From Carnobacterium gallinarum DSM 4847 (GTDB taxonomy: Bacteria > Bacillota > Bacilli > Lactobacillales > Carnobacteriaceae), in contig NZ_JQLU01000005.1 of assembly GCF_000744375.1 (NCBI RefSeq), positions 124,001 through 188,000 on the forward strand: a stretch of 64,000 bases of DNA. Reading direction: 5' to 3'. The position numbers and the translations under genes are program-made. The stretch's first letter is position 1; each line of letters opens with the position of its first letter. Positions 18,171 through 25,099 of this stretch are shown piece after piece. The notes beneath the pieces are model-generated. The model saw only the letters and a list, made by a program, of their open reading frames with translations, was not told the DNA's origin and made no database searches.

Positions 18171-19151
18171 ATGAGTACTTGGAAAATTGTTTTATGGTTA
18201 GTTTTATTTTTCCCATTGGGTGTTTACTATATGTGGAGATATAGTAATTGGAATAAAAAATTAAAGTATGGAATTAGTGGTATTTATGGGTTAATCTTAT
18301 TTAGTTTCATTTTTAATCGGCAATTAGCTTTATTAGTTATTTTTGGTGGTTTAGGTTTATTGTATTATGGAATTTCTACATTTAAGGAGAATAGTCGAAA
18401 TAAAAAAATTACTTATTTTCTTTCTGCATTTGCGCTGATAATTTTTGGTGCTACTTTGATACCAACCACTGAATCGGCATCACCTGTTGATTCTCAAGCC
18501 GAAACTAAAATTGTAGAAAAGCCAAAAGTTAAATCAGCTATAAGTGATACTAGTAGTCAGCAAGCTGAGGATGCTAAAAAAATAGCAGAAAGCAACCTTG
18601 AAAAGGAAAAGCAGGCTAAAACAGAGCAAGCCGCATTAGCTGTAAAAAATGCAACAGATGCCGTAATTCTAGCAGAAAGTACTCCTACTCGTGAAAATTA
18701 TGACAAAGCGAATACATTGGTTGTTGCCCTAACAAATGAAAATCAAGATTTAGTCACACGCTTAGGAACAGTGAAACAAAGTGTGGAAACCGAAGAAACA
18801 CGAGTTGCAGCTGTTAAAGCTGAAGAAATACGTGTTGCTGCTGCTGAAAAGGCTGAATCTGAACGGATTGCTGCTGAACAAGCTCAAGTAGCGGAAACAG
18901 CACGGATTGCAGAAGAACAACGAGTGGCCCAAGTAGCCGCTCAAGATGCTGTAAATGCGGCGGCGGCACAACAAGCAGCAGAGGAACAGCATAACCATGA
19001 TAATGATACACAGGTTGTTTTTGTAACAACTTATGGAACAAAATACCATAGTCGTTCAAATTGTTCAGGATTAAATGCCTCAAAATCTACTCGAGAAACA
19101 ACTCTTCAAGCAGCACAAGGTAGTTATGATCCTTGTAGTATTTGTTGGTAA
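18171..19151 (+). CDS. Membrane protein with Ala/Glu coiled coil and C-terminal Cys-rich (putative metal-binding) domain
   Basis: This 326-residue protein starts at the ATG at 18171, with GGAGGAG 6 nt upstream; an earlier ATG overlaps that site. Four hydrophobic segments occupy residues about 3-100. Then comes a long Ala/Glu/Lys-rich region (about 110-285) likely to be coiled coil. The end is a compact domain with KYHSRSNCSGL and YDPCSICW. The spacing YHxxxxC...PCxxC is shared with small Ada-like zinc-binding tails found on many Gram-positive surface or nuclease proteins. Function unknown; an envelope location is inferred from the helices. Confidence 0.75.
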   Translation: MSTWKIVLWLVLFFPLGVYYMWRYSNWNKKLKYGISGIYGLILFSFIFNRQLALLVIFGGLGLLYYGISTFKENSRNKKITYFLSAFALIIFGATLIPTTESASPVDSQAETKIVEKPKVKSAISDTSSQQAEDAKKIAESNLEKEKQAKTEQAALAVKNATDAVILAESTPTRENYDKANTLVVALTNENQDLVTRLGTVKQSVETEETRVAAVKAEEIRVAAAEKAESERIAAEQAQVAETARIAEEQRVAQVAAQDAVNAAAAQQAAEEQHNHDNDTQVVFVTTYGTKYHSRSNCSGLNASKSTRETTLQAAQGSYDPCSICW

Positions 19152-19162
19152 TTCTTAAAAAT

Positions 19163-19208
19163 AAACCGCTACTAACCCAAATTTAAAATTTGGTTAGTAG
19201 CGGTTTTT
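19163..19208. terminator. Strong hairpin terminator
   Basis: A perfect stem AAACCGCTACTAACC (19163-19177) pairs with 19192-19206, followed by T residues. It separates the plus-strand gene from the minus-strand tRNA. Confidence 0.85.
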
Positions 19209-19220
19209 GATTCCTATATA

Positions 19221-19293
19221 CGTTCCTAACTGGAATTGAACCAGCGACACCACGTTTAGGAAACGTGTGCTCTATCCCCTGAGCTATAGGAAC
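19221..19293 (-). tRNA. tRNA-Arg (anticodon CCT)
   Basis: The minus strand folds as a 73-base cloverleaf. The acceptor GTTCCTA pairs with TAGGAAC, the D arm is GCTCAGGGGATAGAGC, and the anticodon stem CACGT/ACGTG holds loop TTCCTAA with anticodon CCT. The T arm is CTGGTTCAATTCCAG and the discriminator is G. CCA is not encoded. It reads the rare AGG codon. Confidence 0.95.
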
Positions 19294-19397
19294 TTCTTTA
19301 TAACACAATTCATATCTTCTCATGAATATTTCTAAATGTCCATAGTCGTTAGTAAAGTTTTTCTCTAAATTACTGCTTGGTCATTGCAACTTAGCAG

Positions 19398-19428
19398 AAA
19401 AAGCCAACCTTTAACAGATTGGCTTTTT
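19398..19428 (-). terminator. Terminator of the DUF2798 gene
   Basis: AAAAAGCCAA and TTGGCTTTTT form a 10-bp stem immediately after the stop codon on the minus strand. Confidence 0.8.
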
Positions 19429-19429
19429 C

Positions 19430-19879
19430 TTAATAATATATTTTCATAAAAATTTTCCGAACAATTGGACCCATAATGAATAACTGCAAAGGCAGGGCTA
19501 CAATCAGATTCTTTAGTAAGGCAAAACTATAAATCTTAAAAAAATCATTGGTAAGGCCAACTTCTTTAATCACACCAAATAAGGACATTCCAAAAACCAT
19601 TCCAATGACCATACAGCTTGAAATTGCTAGAATAATTTGGATTGGCTTTTCTTTGTTAATTGGCAATTTAAAAGCGATTTTCTTTGCAAAGGTCGCAACT
19701 ACAAAGATATCCAAACAAAAGGCAATCACGTATGCTATCCCACTCCCAATTAAAAATTCAGACCACTTGAATTCTGCTAATCCGCCATTGATCCAAAGAT
19801 TATACACACTCATAACACTTACCATTCCAAAACACATAATCATTGTAAAAATAAAACTTTCTTTTCTTGTTCTTGGCAC
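19430..19879 (-). CDS. DUF2798 membrane protein
   Basis: This 149-residue protein has four membrane helices arranged as two similar halves. Each begins with a short motif (SFIFTMIMCFGMVSVMS and QIILAISSCMVIGMVFGMS), as expected for a tandem DUF2798 protein. The function of the family is unknown. It is monocistronic with a hairpin terminator. Confidence 0.78.
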   Translation of the reverse strand: MPRTRKESFIFTMIMCFGMVSVMSVYNLWINGGLAEFKWSEFLIGSGIAYVIAFCLDIFVVATFAKKIAFKLPINKEKPIQIILAISSCMVIGMVFGMSLFGVIKEVGLTNDFFKIYSFALLKNLIVALPLQLFIMGPIVRKIFMKIYY

Positions 19880-19984
19880 TTAAATAACCTCCTAAATTTT
19901 ACTACAGAGATTAGTATGGCATATAAAAAATTTCTTCGTAAGCATTTTTTTCAAAAATTGAAAATTTTATTTTTTCTATAAAAA

Positions 19985-20026
19985 AAAGGCTGAACAAAAC
20001 TAAAAATAGTTTTGCCAAGTCTCTTT
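19985..20026. repeat. Hairpin repeat of the GACAAAACTA type
   Basis: GGCTGAACAAAACTA and TAGTTTTGCCAAGTCTC form an imperfect hairpin. A second, better-paired copy of the same design is at 22764-22812. These resemble dispersed terminator-like repeats common in Lactobacillales. Confidence 0.5.
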
Positions 20027-20037
20027 AGTAATTATAT

Positions 20038-20142
20038 TTATTCTGTAATAACTTCCCAGATAACTTTTATTTCATCATTCTCATCAATTTCGATTACAGG
20101 CTGTCTATTTCCATAAATCATGCAAAATAAAAAGTAAACCAT
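20038..20142 (-). CDS. Possible 34-residue small protein
   Basis: This short frame has ATG at 20142 and an AGGGG ribosome site 8 bases upstream. The product starts MVYFLFCMIYGN and ends in an acidic stretch, EIDENDEIKVIWEVITE. Composition looks protein-like (hydrophobic start, charged end), but I recognise no family. It lies in the otherwise empty gap 19880-20302. Confidence 0.35.
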   Translation of the reverse strand: MVYFLFCMIYGNRQPVIEIDENDEIKVIWEVITE

Positions 20143-20302
20143 CTTTTCATCCCCTTTAGCTAAAGAGCAACAAGCTTGCTTTGCTAAGACCTATTATAAA
20201 GAATTCTTTTGAATAATTTGTTAACAAACTCTAAAATAAAAATTAAGTTCACTAAATTTACTTAAAGAAAGGAATCAAGATACTTCTAGAATTGTTGATT
20301 AC

Positions 20303-20713
20303 TTACATTTGCTCAATAGACACTAGCATTTTTTTTAAGTTTTTCTTACGGAAATAACCTAATAAAGTACCTACAACCATATCATTCATATTTTGAAATG
20401 CACCATTTGACTCCATTTTTTCTGTATAACTAACTTTACAGTGAGTATCATCAATTGGTTTAATCAAATATTTAGCTTCAAATGTATTTTTCACGGTTTC
20501 TGTTTTAAACCCATAGCTACGGTTTTCTTCTATTTCAGTAATTGTAATTTTGCCAGATGCTGTAGAACTGAATTGTTTGGTATAAGAAAAGTCAGCAAGT
20601 TGATCTTTATTCACTGATTGCTTCGTATGCTGGCGAATATCATATAAGACCGATTCAATCACTCGATTATAAAAATAATTAGCGGATACATTAAGTTTTT
20701 TTTCAACTTCCAT
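20303..20713 (-). CDS. DUF3284 protein
   Basis: This 136-residue protein has a START/SRPBCC-like layout: a mixed beta domain with FYNRVIESVLYDI near the start, SYGFKTETV in the middle and CKVSYTEKMES, then a basic C-terminal helix FRKKNLKKML. DUF3284 proteins are commonly found next to cellobiose/lichenan PTS genes, as here. Function unknown. Its start overlaps the end of the DUF3188 gene by one base, so the two are translationally coupled. Confidence 0.75.
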   Translation of the reverse strand: MEVEKKLNVSANYFYNRVIESVLYDIRQHTKQSVNKDQLADFSYTKQFSSTASGKITITEIEENRSYGFKTETVKNTFEAKYLIKPIDDTHCKVSYTEKMESNGAFQNMNDMVVGTLLGYFRKKNLKKMLVSIEQM

Positions 20714-20898
20714 TATTTCTTCTCCTCCGTCTTTTCATGATTTGTTGATTTGCCTTTTTTGAATATAAAAAAGCCTAGAGCAACAAAAAACAAGCCAGTT
20801 ATTAAGATAAGATAATTAATTTTCATCTCAGCTCCAAATGCGCTTGACATAATCACCAATAAACCAATACTCATTACAAACAACCCATTTTTTTGCAT
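20713..20898 (-). CDS. DUF3188-like small membrane protein
   Basis: This 61-residue protein has two hydrophobic helices (residues about 4-21 and 28-46) and a Lys/Glu-rich tail. It matches the DUF3188 type of short two-helix proteins. It is the middle gene of a three-gene unit just downstream of the PTS genes. Confidence 0.65.
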   Translation of the reverse strand: MQKNGLFVMSIGLLVIMSSAFGAEMKINYLILITGLFFVALGFFIFKKGKSTNHEKTEEKK

Positions 20899-20914
20899 CT
20901 AACTCTTCCTTTCT

Positions 20915-21139
20915 TTAGCCCTCAACTGTTACTTGGAAATACAAAACCCCACCATATGAGGTGCCTTTAATAATTTCTTTTGCTTTACGAGAAGCAGCTT
21001 CTTCATCTTCAGAATTGGATTTAAAAAATAATTTCATACCTTTTTTTTCAATAAATTCAAATGTTAATCCATCTTCCTTGTACGTTGTTAGTGTTTCAAT
21101 AATTTTGTCTTGTTGAATAGGTGCATTAAATACGATCAT
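20915..21139 (-). CDS. Small conserved-looking protein of unknown function
   Basis: This 74-residue protein is predicted alpha/beta and soluble, with two similar-sized halves and a KAKEIIKGTSYGGVLYFQV end. I do not recognise a family. It heads the unit with the DUF3188 and DUF3284 genes. A terminator at 21436-21468 separates this unit from the PTS genes, and the 116-300 bases between hold no gene I trust. Confidence 0.6.
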   Translation of the reverse strand: MIVFNAPIQQDKIIETLTTYKEDGLTFEFIEKKGMKLFFKSNSEDEEAASRKAKEIIKGTSYGGVLYFQVTVEG

Positions 21140-21435
21140 CTTTCATTCCTACTTTCTTTATGTTTATCTTTCTATACTTATTATATAAGCAATTTTCATG
21201 CCAAAGGAAGTAATAACAAACAGCTAAATGATAGGGTTTTCAATTTCTAACTTATCTACACAGAACTCGATCCTTCTACACACTTGTTTACTATAGAAAA
21301 ACCATCCGCTTCTTTCCCTTCATAAATCAACCATTTTTGAGATAGTCCACTGTTTTTTATAACTAATCCACCAATGAAATCACTTACATATATTATAACG
21401 TTATTTTCTTTTTTAGCAAATAAAAATAAGTACAT

Positions 21436-21468
21436 AAAAAACTTTCGCAACTAGCTGCGAAAGTTTTT
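21436..21468 (-). terminator. Terminator of the PTS IIB-IIA unit
   Basis: AAAAACTTTCGCA and TGCGAAAGTTTTT form a 13-bp stem just after the IIA stop codon, with T residues on the minus strand. Confidence 0.85.
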
Positions 21469-21475
21469 CATTTTT

Positions 21476-21805
21476 TTATTCTACTGACAACCCAGCCATT
21501 TTTTTATATAAATCAACCATTTCTTTCGCTAAATCACGGAATGTAATAGCATTCATTAAATGGTCTTGACTATGAACAGTAAGCAAAGTTACAGCTACAT
21601 GGTCTCCTTGTGCTTCTTGTGTCAACATACCTGTTTGAGAATGATGCGCTTCCACTAATGCTTTATCTGAATCAATTAATTTTTGATCTGCTAACTCAAA
21701 GTCGCCTTTTTTAGCTGCTTGGATTGCTTCCATAGCATCGCTTTTAGCATTTCCTCCATTAATAATTAACCCCATGATTGTTTCTAAATTTTCTTGATCT
21801 CCCAA
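21476..21805 (-). CDS. PTS lactose/cellobiose-family IIA component
   Basis: This 109-residue phosphocarrier receives phosphate from HPr on H78 in LLTVHSQDHLMNA and passes it to a IIB. The all-helical trimeric family signature is the N-terminal LETIMGLIINGGNAKSDAMEA. It is encoded 30 bp after the first IIB gene in a two-gene unit with its own sigma-54 promoter at 22201-22218. Being the only IIA here, it probably serves all three IIB proteins. Confidence 0.93.
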   Translation of the reverse strand: MGDQENLETIMGLIINGGNAKSDAMEAIQAAKKGDFELADQKLIDSDKALVEAHHSQTGMLTQEAQGDHVAVTLLTVHSQDHLMNAITFRDLAKEMVDLYKKMAGLSVE

Positions 21806-21835
21806 TGTTAAGTCACCCTTTCTAAATTCAGTTTA

Positions 21836-22153
21836 TTATTTAATTAATGACAAAGCTTGCGCTAATACTTTTTCACCGTTCATCATGCCATAATCTTGCA
21901 TATTGATTACTTCTAAAGGAATTCCTTTAGCTGCTACTTTTGGTTCAAATTGAGCTTTCATAAAACGAACTTGTGGACCTAATAACATCACATCTATATT
22001 TTTTGATTCTAAGTTTGAATCAGCTTCTGAAGCGGATACAGCGAAAATTTCTGTGTCTAAGCCTTGTGCTTCTGCTGCTTTTTCCATTTTTGTTACTAAT
22101 AAACTAGTACTCATTCCTGCTGAACATACTAACATAATTGTTTTTTCTGCCAT
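21836..22153 (-). CDS. PTS lactose/cellobiose-family IIB component (copy 1)
   Basis: This 105-residue cytosolic IIB has its phosphorylated cysteine C10 in IMLVCSAGMSTSLLV, the P-loop of the family. It is about 90 percent identical by eye to the IIB at 22975-23292, differing at about ten positions, so the two arose by recent duplication. It sits directly behind a strong -24/-12 promoter, pairing it with the IIA gene. Confidence 0.93.
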   Translation of the reverse strand: MAEKTIMLVCSAGMSTSLLVTKMEKAAEAQGLDTEIFAVSASEADSNLESKNIDVMLLGPQVRFMKAQFEPKVAAKGIPLEVINMQDYGMMNGEKVLAQALSLIK

Positions 22154-22200
22154 TTTTATTCACTCCAGTTTTAGTATTTGAACTTTACATCTATATTATA

Positions 22201-22218
22201 ATGCAAGTATTGTGCCAA
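22201..22218 (-). promoter_or_regulatory. Sigma-54 promoter for IIB(1)-IIA
   Basis: Read on the minus strand this is TTGGCACAATACTTGCAT, a near-perfect -24/-12 element with GG and GC 10 bases apart. The IIB ATG is 48 bases downstream. Confidence 0.9.
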
Positions 22219-22269
22219 CATTTATCTTGTGCAAAACATTGCTACTATACCATTTCTCTTATTTTTTTT

Positions 22270-22302
22270 ATTACACACTAGCTACACTAGTAAACTACAC
22301 AC
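22270..22302 (-). promoter_or_regulatory. Putative activator site upstream of the IIB(1) sigma-54 promoter
   Basis: ATTACACACTA (22270-22280, plus strand) and a second TACACAC (22296-22302) lie upstream. The first TACACAC begins 54 bases beyond the edge of the promoter, exactly as at the IIC gene. This is likely the LevR/CelR-type enhancer. Confidence 0.6.
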
Positions 22303-22364
22303 AAAAAAGCAGTTAACTTCTCTAGCCAAACTACTAGATTTTTCATAAGTTTTACTGCTTTTTT
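22303..22364 (-). terminator. Terminator after IIB copy 2
   Basis: AAAAAAGCAGT pairs with ACTGCTTTTTT across a long loop, giving a T run on the minus strand 17 bases after the IIB(2) stop. Confidence 0.6.
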
Positions 22365-22380
22365 ACCCTTTAATTAAGTT

Positions 22381-22704
22381 TCATTTTTCCATCAACTGCT
22401 CAGCCCAAAGTAAAACACTTTCACCATCCATCAATCCATAATCTTTCATCGAGATTACTTCAACAGGAATTCCTTTTGGTTCGAGTAATGGGCCGAATTG
22501 ACGCTTCATAAAACGAACTTGTGGGCCTAATAACATCACATCAATTGATTTCTTTTCTAAAAAGTCTGCTACATCTGAACCAGAGATAGCAAATACTTCT
22601 ACATCTAAGCCACGACGCAAAATAGCTTTTTCCATATTTAAAACAAGTAAACTAGTACTCATTCCTGCTGAGCAGACGAGCATAATTGTTTTTTTTTCTG
22701 CCAT
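22381..22704 (-). CDS. PTS lactose/cellobiose-family IIB component (copy 2, divergent)
   Basis: This 107-residue IIB has its active cysteine at C11 in IMLVCSAGMSTSLLV. It is clearly more divergent than the other two copies (EKKSIDVMLLGP and a different C-terminus) and so is an older paralogue. Its upstream region has only a weak sigma-54-like match lacking the GG and overlapping a hairpin, plus a 135-bp inverted-repeat element, so its expression may depend on read-through from copy 3. The sugar is not deducible. Confidence 0.92.
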   Translation of the reverse strand: MAEKKTIMLVCSAGMSTSLLVLNMEKAILRRGLDVEVFAISGSDVADFLEKKSIDVMLLGPQVRFMKRQFGPLLEPKGIPVEVISMKDYGLMDGESVLLWAEQLMEK

Positions 22705-22763
22705 AACTTGTTCTGCTCCTCACTTCTATTTTAATTAATACTTTTAACTTAATTTTTGCAAAA

Positions 22764-22812
22764 AATGAGCTTGAGACAAAACTAAAAAATAGTTTTATCT
22801 CAAGCTTTTTAT
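22764..22812. repeat. Hairpin repeat of the GACAAAACTA type (second copy)
   Basis: GAGCTTGAGACAAAACTA pairs with TAGTTTTATCTCAAGCTT, with a short A-rich loop and T run. It is the same design as 19985-20026 and could act as a terminator for IIB copy 3. Confidence 0.6.
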
Positions 22813-22818
22813 CTACAT

Positions 22819-22953
22819 AAAGGTTGGTAAAAAAAGCCGTACCTTCGGGAAAAATCTGGAATTCACGGAATTTAGAATGCCCCCCAAGAAAGTGAGTTGA
22901 TAATGACTAGCACTTACTTGATTCCTGGGGTTATATGCTTTTGTACCAGCCTC
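22819..22953. repeat. 135-bp element with imperfect terminal inverted repeats (MITE-like)
   Basis: The ends AAAGGTTGGTAAAAAAAGCC and the complement of GAGGCTGGTACAAAAGC match imperfectly. The interior holds a small palindrome GGAATTCACGGAATT, CCG-CGG pairing, and a loose inverted repeat between CCCCCCAAGAAAGTGAG and its partner near CACTTACTTGATTCCTGGGG. There is no coding frame. GC content is higher than the surroundings. It may be a miniature mobile element or a structured RNA. Confidence 0.5.
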
Positions 22954-22974
22954 TACTAAATTTAATTTGATTGA

Positions 22975-23292
22975 TTATTTCATTAATGTTAAAGCATGAT
23001 CTAAAACTTTCTCGCCATTCATCATACCATAATCTTGCATGTTAATTACATCCAAGGGAATATCTTTAGCCGCTAATTTTGGTTCAAATTGGGCTTTCAT
23101 AAAACGAACTTGTGGACCTAATAACATCACATCGATATTTTTTGACTCTAGATTTGAATCAGCTTCTGAAGCGGATACCGCAAAGATTTCTGCATCTAAC
23201 CCTCTTGCTTCTGCTGCTTTTTCCATCTTCGTTACTAATAAACTAGTACTCATTCCTGCTGAACATACTAACATAATTGTTTTTTCTGCCAT
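22975..23292 (-). CDS. PTS lactose/cellobiose-family IIB component (copy 3)
   Basis: This 105-residue IIB is nearly identical to copy 1. The start was set at the MAEKT methionine to match copy 1; an ATG two codons earlier is only 3 bases from GGAG. The active cysteine is C10. It lies between the IIC gene, from which a terminator-like hairpin separates it, and copy 2. I found no sigma-54 site with correct spacing upstream, so its promoter is unclear. Confidence 0.92.
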   Translation of the reverse strand: MAEKTIMLVCSAGMSTSLLVTKMEKAAEARGLDAEIFAVSASEADSNLESKNIDVMLLGPQVRFMKAQFEPKLAAKDIPLDVINMQDYGMMNGEKVLDHALTLMK

Positions 23293-23550
23293 CTTCATTC
23301 ACTCCGTTCTAATTTTTAACACTACTCTTTGCCCATATATTAGCAACAAAAGAGTTCCACATATTTAATACTTTTCAAAAATCAAGGTATTCTTGCTAAT
23401 TTTTGATTTAAACATGTGCTTTTTCATTCTAAAAGAGACCTTTTAGAGATACATTCATTCTACCATATATCTTAATGAAAAGGTTATCATTTTCTAAAAA
23501 AAAACAATTGATTTATTCGATTCATTTTCCAGAAAAAATCTTTTATAAAA

Positions 23551-23590
23551 AATACCCTTCTCTAGCCTAACTAGAAAAGGACATCTTTTT
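23551..23590 (-). terminator. Hairpin downstream of IIC
   Basis: CTTCTCTAG and CTAGAAAAGG arms pair imperfectly, with T-rich sequence on the minus strand. The rest of the 23293-23602 gap shows nothing recognisable. Confidence 0.5.
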
Positions 23591-23602
23591 TTATTGGTTC
23601 AT

Positions 23603-24856
23603 TTAAATTGCTTCTTTTTCTCTTTTTAATTCTTGAAGCTCAGCCATTTTAACAAATGGAGCGTAAATAACTACTGAAATAACTAGATTGACTGCAGCTA
23701 AAATACCACCAGCAATGCTATTTGTTGCAATGAATCCGCCAATAATTGGAGGAGTTACCCAAGGTGGCATTGCAATTGCAGCAGGAACTAGCCCAAAGCT
23801 AGTAGCAATATAAGCGACAGTTACTAAAACAACTGGAGTTAAAACAAACGGTACAAACATAATCGGATTCAATACAATTGGTAATCCGAACATCATTGGC
23901 TCATTAATATTGAAAATACCTGGTGCCGCACTTAAGTTTGTTACAACCATTGCAGCTTTATTACGACGACCAAACAGATAAATTGCGATAATTAAACCTA
24001 AAGTAGCACCTGTACCACCTAAGTTTACAAATGAATCAAAGAAAGGTTTATTTACAATATAAGGTGCTGGATTTCCTGCTGCAAGAGCTTCTTGGTTTGC
24101 TGTAATAGCTGGCAAGTTGATTGTTTGCATTAACGGCTCAATCATATTTGCTCCATGTAAACCAAAGAACCATAAGAAAGGTGTTAAAAATGCTAATAAG
24201 ATCGCTGAAGGCAAGGTACTAGCTAATCCCATAAATGGTTTTTGAACTAATTCATAGAATGATGTAATAATATCGGTTACACCAAATCCGGCAAAAATTG
24301 CTGCGATTAAACCAAAAATACTAATTGTAATCATTGCTGGGAATAAAGCTGCAAATGATTTCGCTACTGCTGGTGGAACACCATCCGGCATTTTTACGAT
24401 TAATTTTGTATTTCCAACTAATTTATTGAATATTTCAGCTGAAGTAATCCCAACGATTAAAGCAATAAATAAACCGTTAGAAGACATACCTGTTGCTCCA
24501 CCTAATGCGAAGAATGAAGCTACTGATACTACTCCACCGGCAACGCCATCTTTACCGTAACCTTTTAATAAGTTATGCGCGATTAAAAATGCGATTAATA
24601 CAGATAAAATTGCAAAAGTCCCGTTCCAAACACTACCGCCAAAACCTTTCCATGATTCACCACCAAATATTGATGTCATCAACTCTTGGAAACCAGGAAT
24701 TGGTAAATTATTTAATAAGACTGCTAATGACCCCAAGATCATTAATGGCATTGTCACCATAAATGCATCACGTATTGCTACAAGGTGACGCTGTGCTCCA
24801 ATTTTTGAAGCTGTTGGAATAAAGTTCTTTTCCATAAAATTAATAAATCCATCCAT
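23603..24856 (-). CDS. PTS lactose/cellobiose-family IIC permease
   Basis: This 417-residue membrane component has about ten helices. It forms the sugar channel and hands substrate to IIB for phosphorylation. Family markers are the N-terminal GAQRHLVAIRDAFMVTMPLMI, the central LWFFGLHGANMIEPLM, and NINEPMMFGLPIVLNP, where the conserved Glu binds sugar. The start at 24856 follows AAAGGAGG. Expression is driven by the -24/-12 promoter at 24972-24989. Cellobiose, chitobiose or another beta-glucoside is the probable substrate; the sequence does not decide. Confidence 0.94.
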   Translation of the reverse strand: MDGFINFMEKNFIPTASKIGAQRHLVAIRDAFMVTMPLMILGSLAVLLNNLPIPGFQELMTSIFGGESWKGFGGSVWNGTFAILSVLIAFLIAHNLLKGYGKDGVAGGVVSVASFFALGGATGMSSNGLFIALIVGITSAEIFNKLVGNTKLIVKMPDGVPPAVAKSFAALFPAMITISIFGLIAAIFAGFGVTDIITSFYELVQKPFMGLASTLPSAILLAFLTPFLWFFGLHGANMIEPLMQTINLPAITANQEALAAGNPAPYIVNKPFFDSFVNLGGTGATLGLIIAIYLFGRRNKAAMVVTNLSAAPGIFNINEPMMFGLPIVLNPIMFVPFVLTPVVLVTVAYIATSFGLVPAAIAMPPWVTPPIIGGFIATNSIAGGILAAVNLVISVVIYAPFVKMAELQELKREKEAI

Positions 24857-24971
24857 TTTAACTTCCTCCTTTAAAATATGCATAAAATTTAATAGATAAA
24901 CTAGTTATTATACACAGTAAGTATTATAAGTAATCGTGTTATCTAATAATTTTCTGTACACTAAGTTATAT

Positions 24972-24989
24972 ATGCAACTTCTATGCCAA
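24972..24989 (-). promoter_or_regulatory. Sigma-54 promoter for IIC
   Basis: The minus strand reads TTGGCATAGAAGTTGCAT, with GG and GC 10 bases apart. It lies between the activator gene's terminator and the IIC start. Confidence 0.88.
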
Positions 24990-24993
24990 AAAA

Positions 24994-25032
24994 AAGAATG
25001 AGAAATCCCTTTAGAATAGGATTTCTCATCTT
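24994..25032 (-). terminator. Terminator of the sigma-54 activator gene
   Basis: AAGAATGAGAAATCC and GGATTTCTCATCTT pair in a 12-bp stem between the activator's stop codon and the IIC promoter. Confidence 0.75.
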
Positions 25033-25040
25033 ATAAAACG

Positions 25041-25069
25041 ATTACACACTATTGTTTTTTTATACACAC
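25041..25069 (-). promoter_or_regulatory. Putative activator site upstream of the IIC sigma-54 promoter
   Basis: ATTACACACTA (25041-25051) matches the same 11 bases upstream of IIB(1), and a second TACACAC is at 25063-25069. The 54-base distance to the promoter is identical at both sites. Confidence 0.6.
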
Positions 25070-25099
25070 TTCACATGACATTAAAATATATACGTTTTT

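Noticed and set aside
18762-19083. Overlapping minus-strand frames under the coiled-coil gene
   Set aside because: They are shadows created by the Ala/Glu-rich low-complexity coding sequence on the plus strand.
21256-21450. Minus-strand frame of 64 codons after the IIA gene
   Set aside because: It begins inside the IIA terminator hairpin, has no good ribosome site and no recognisable domain; probably chance.
22741-22775. Weak sigma-54-like match upstream of IIB copy 2
   Set aside because: The essential GG at -24 is AG and the site overlaps the hairpin repeat; spacing alone is not enough.
23320-23360. Sigma-54-like TGGAAC...TTGC upstream of IIB copy 3
   Set aside because: GG and GC are 12 bases apart instead of 10, so it should not function.
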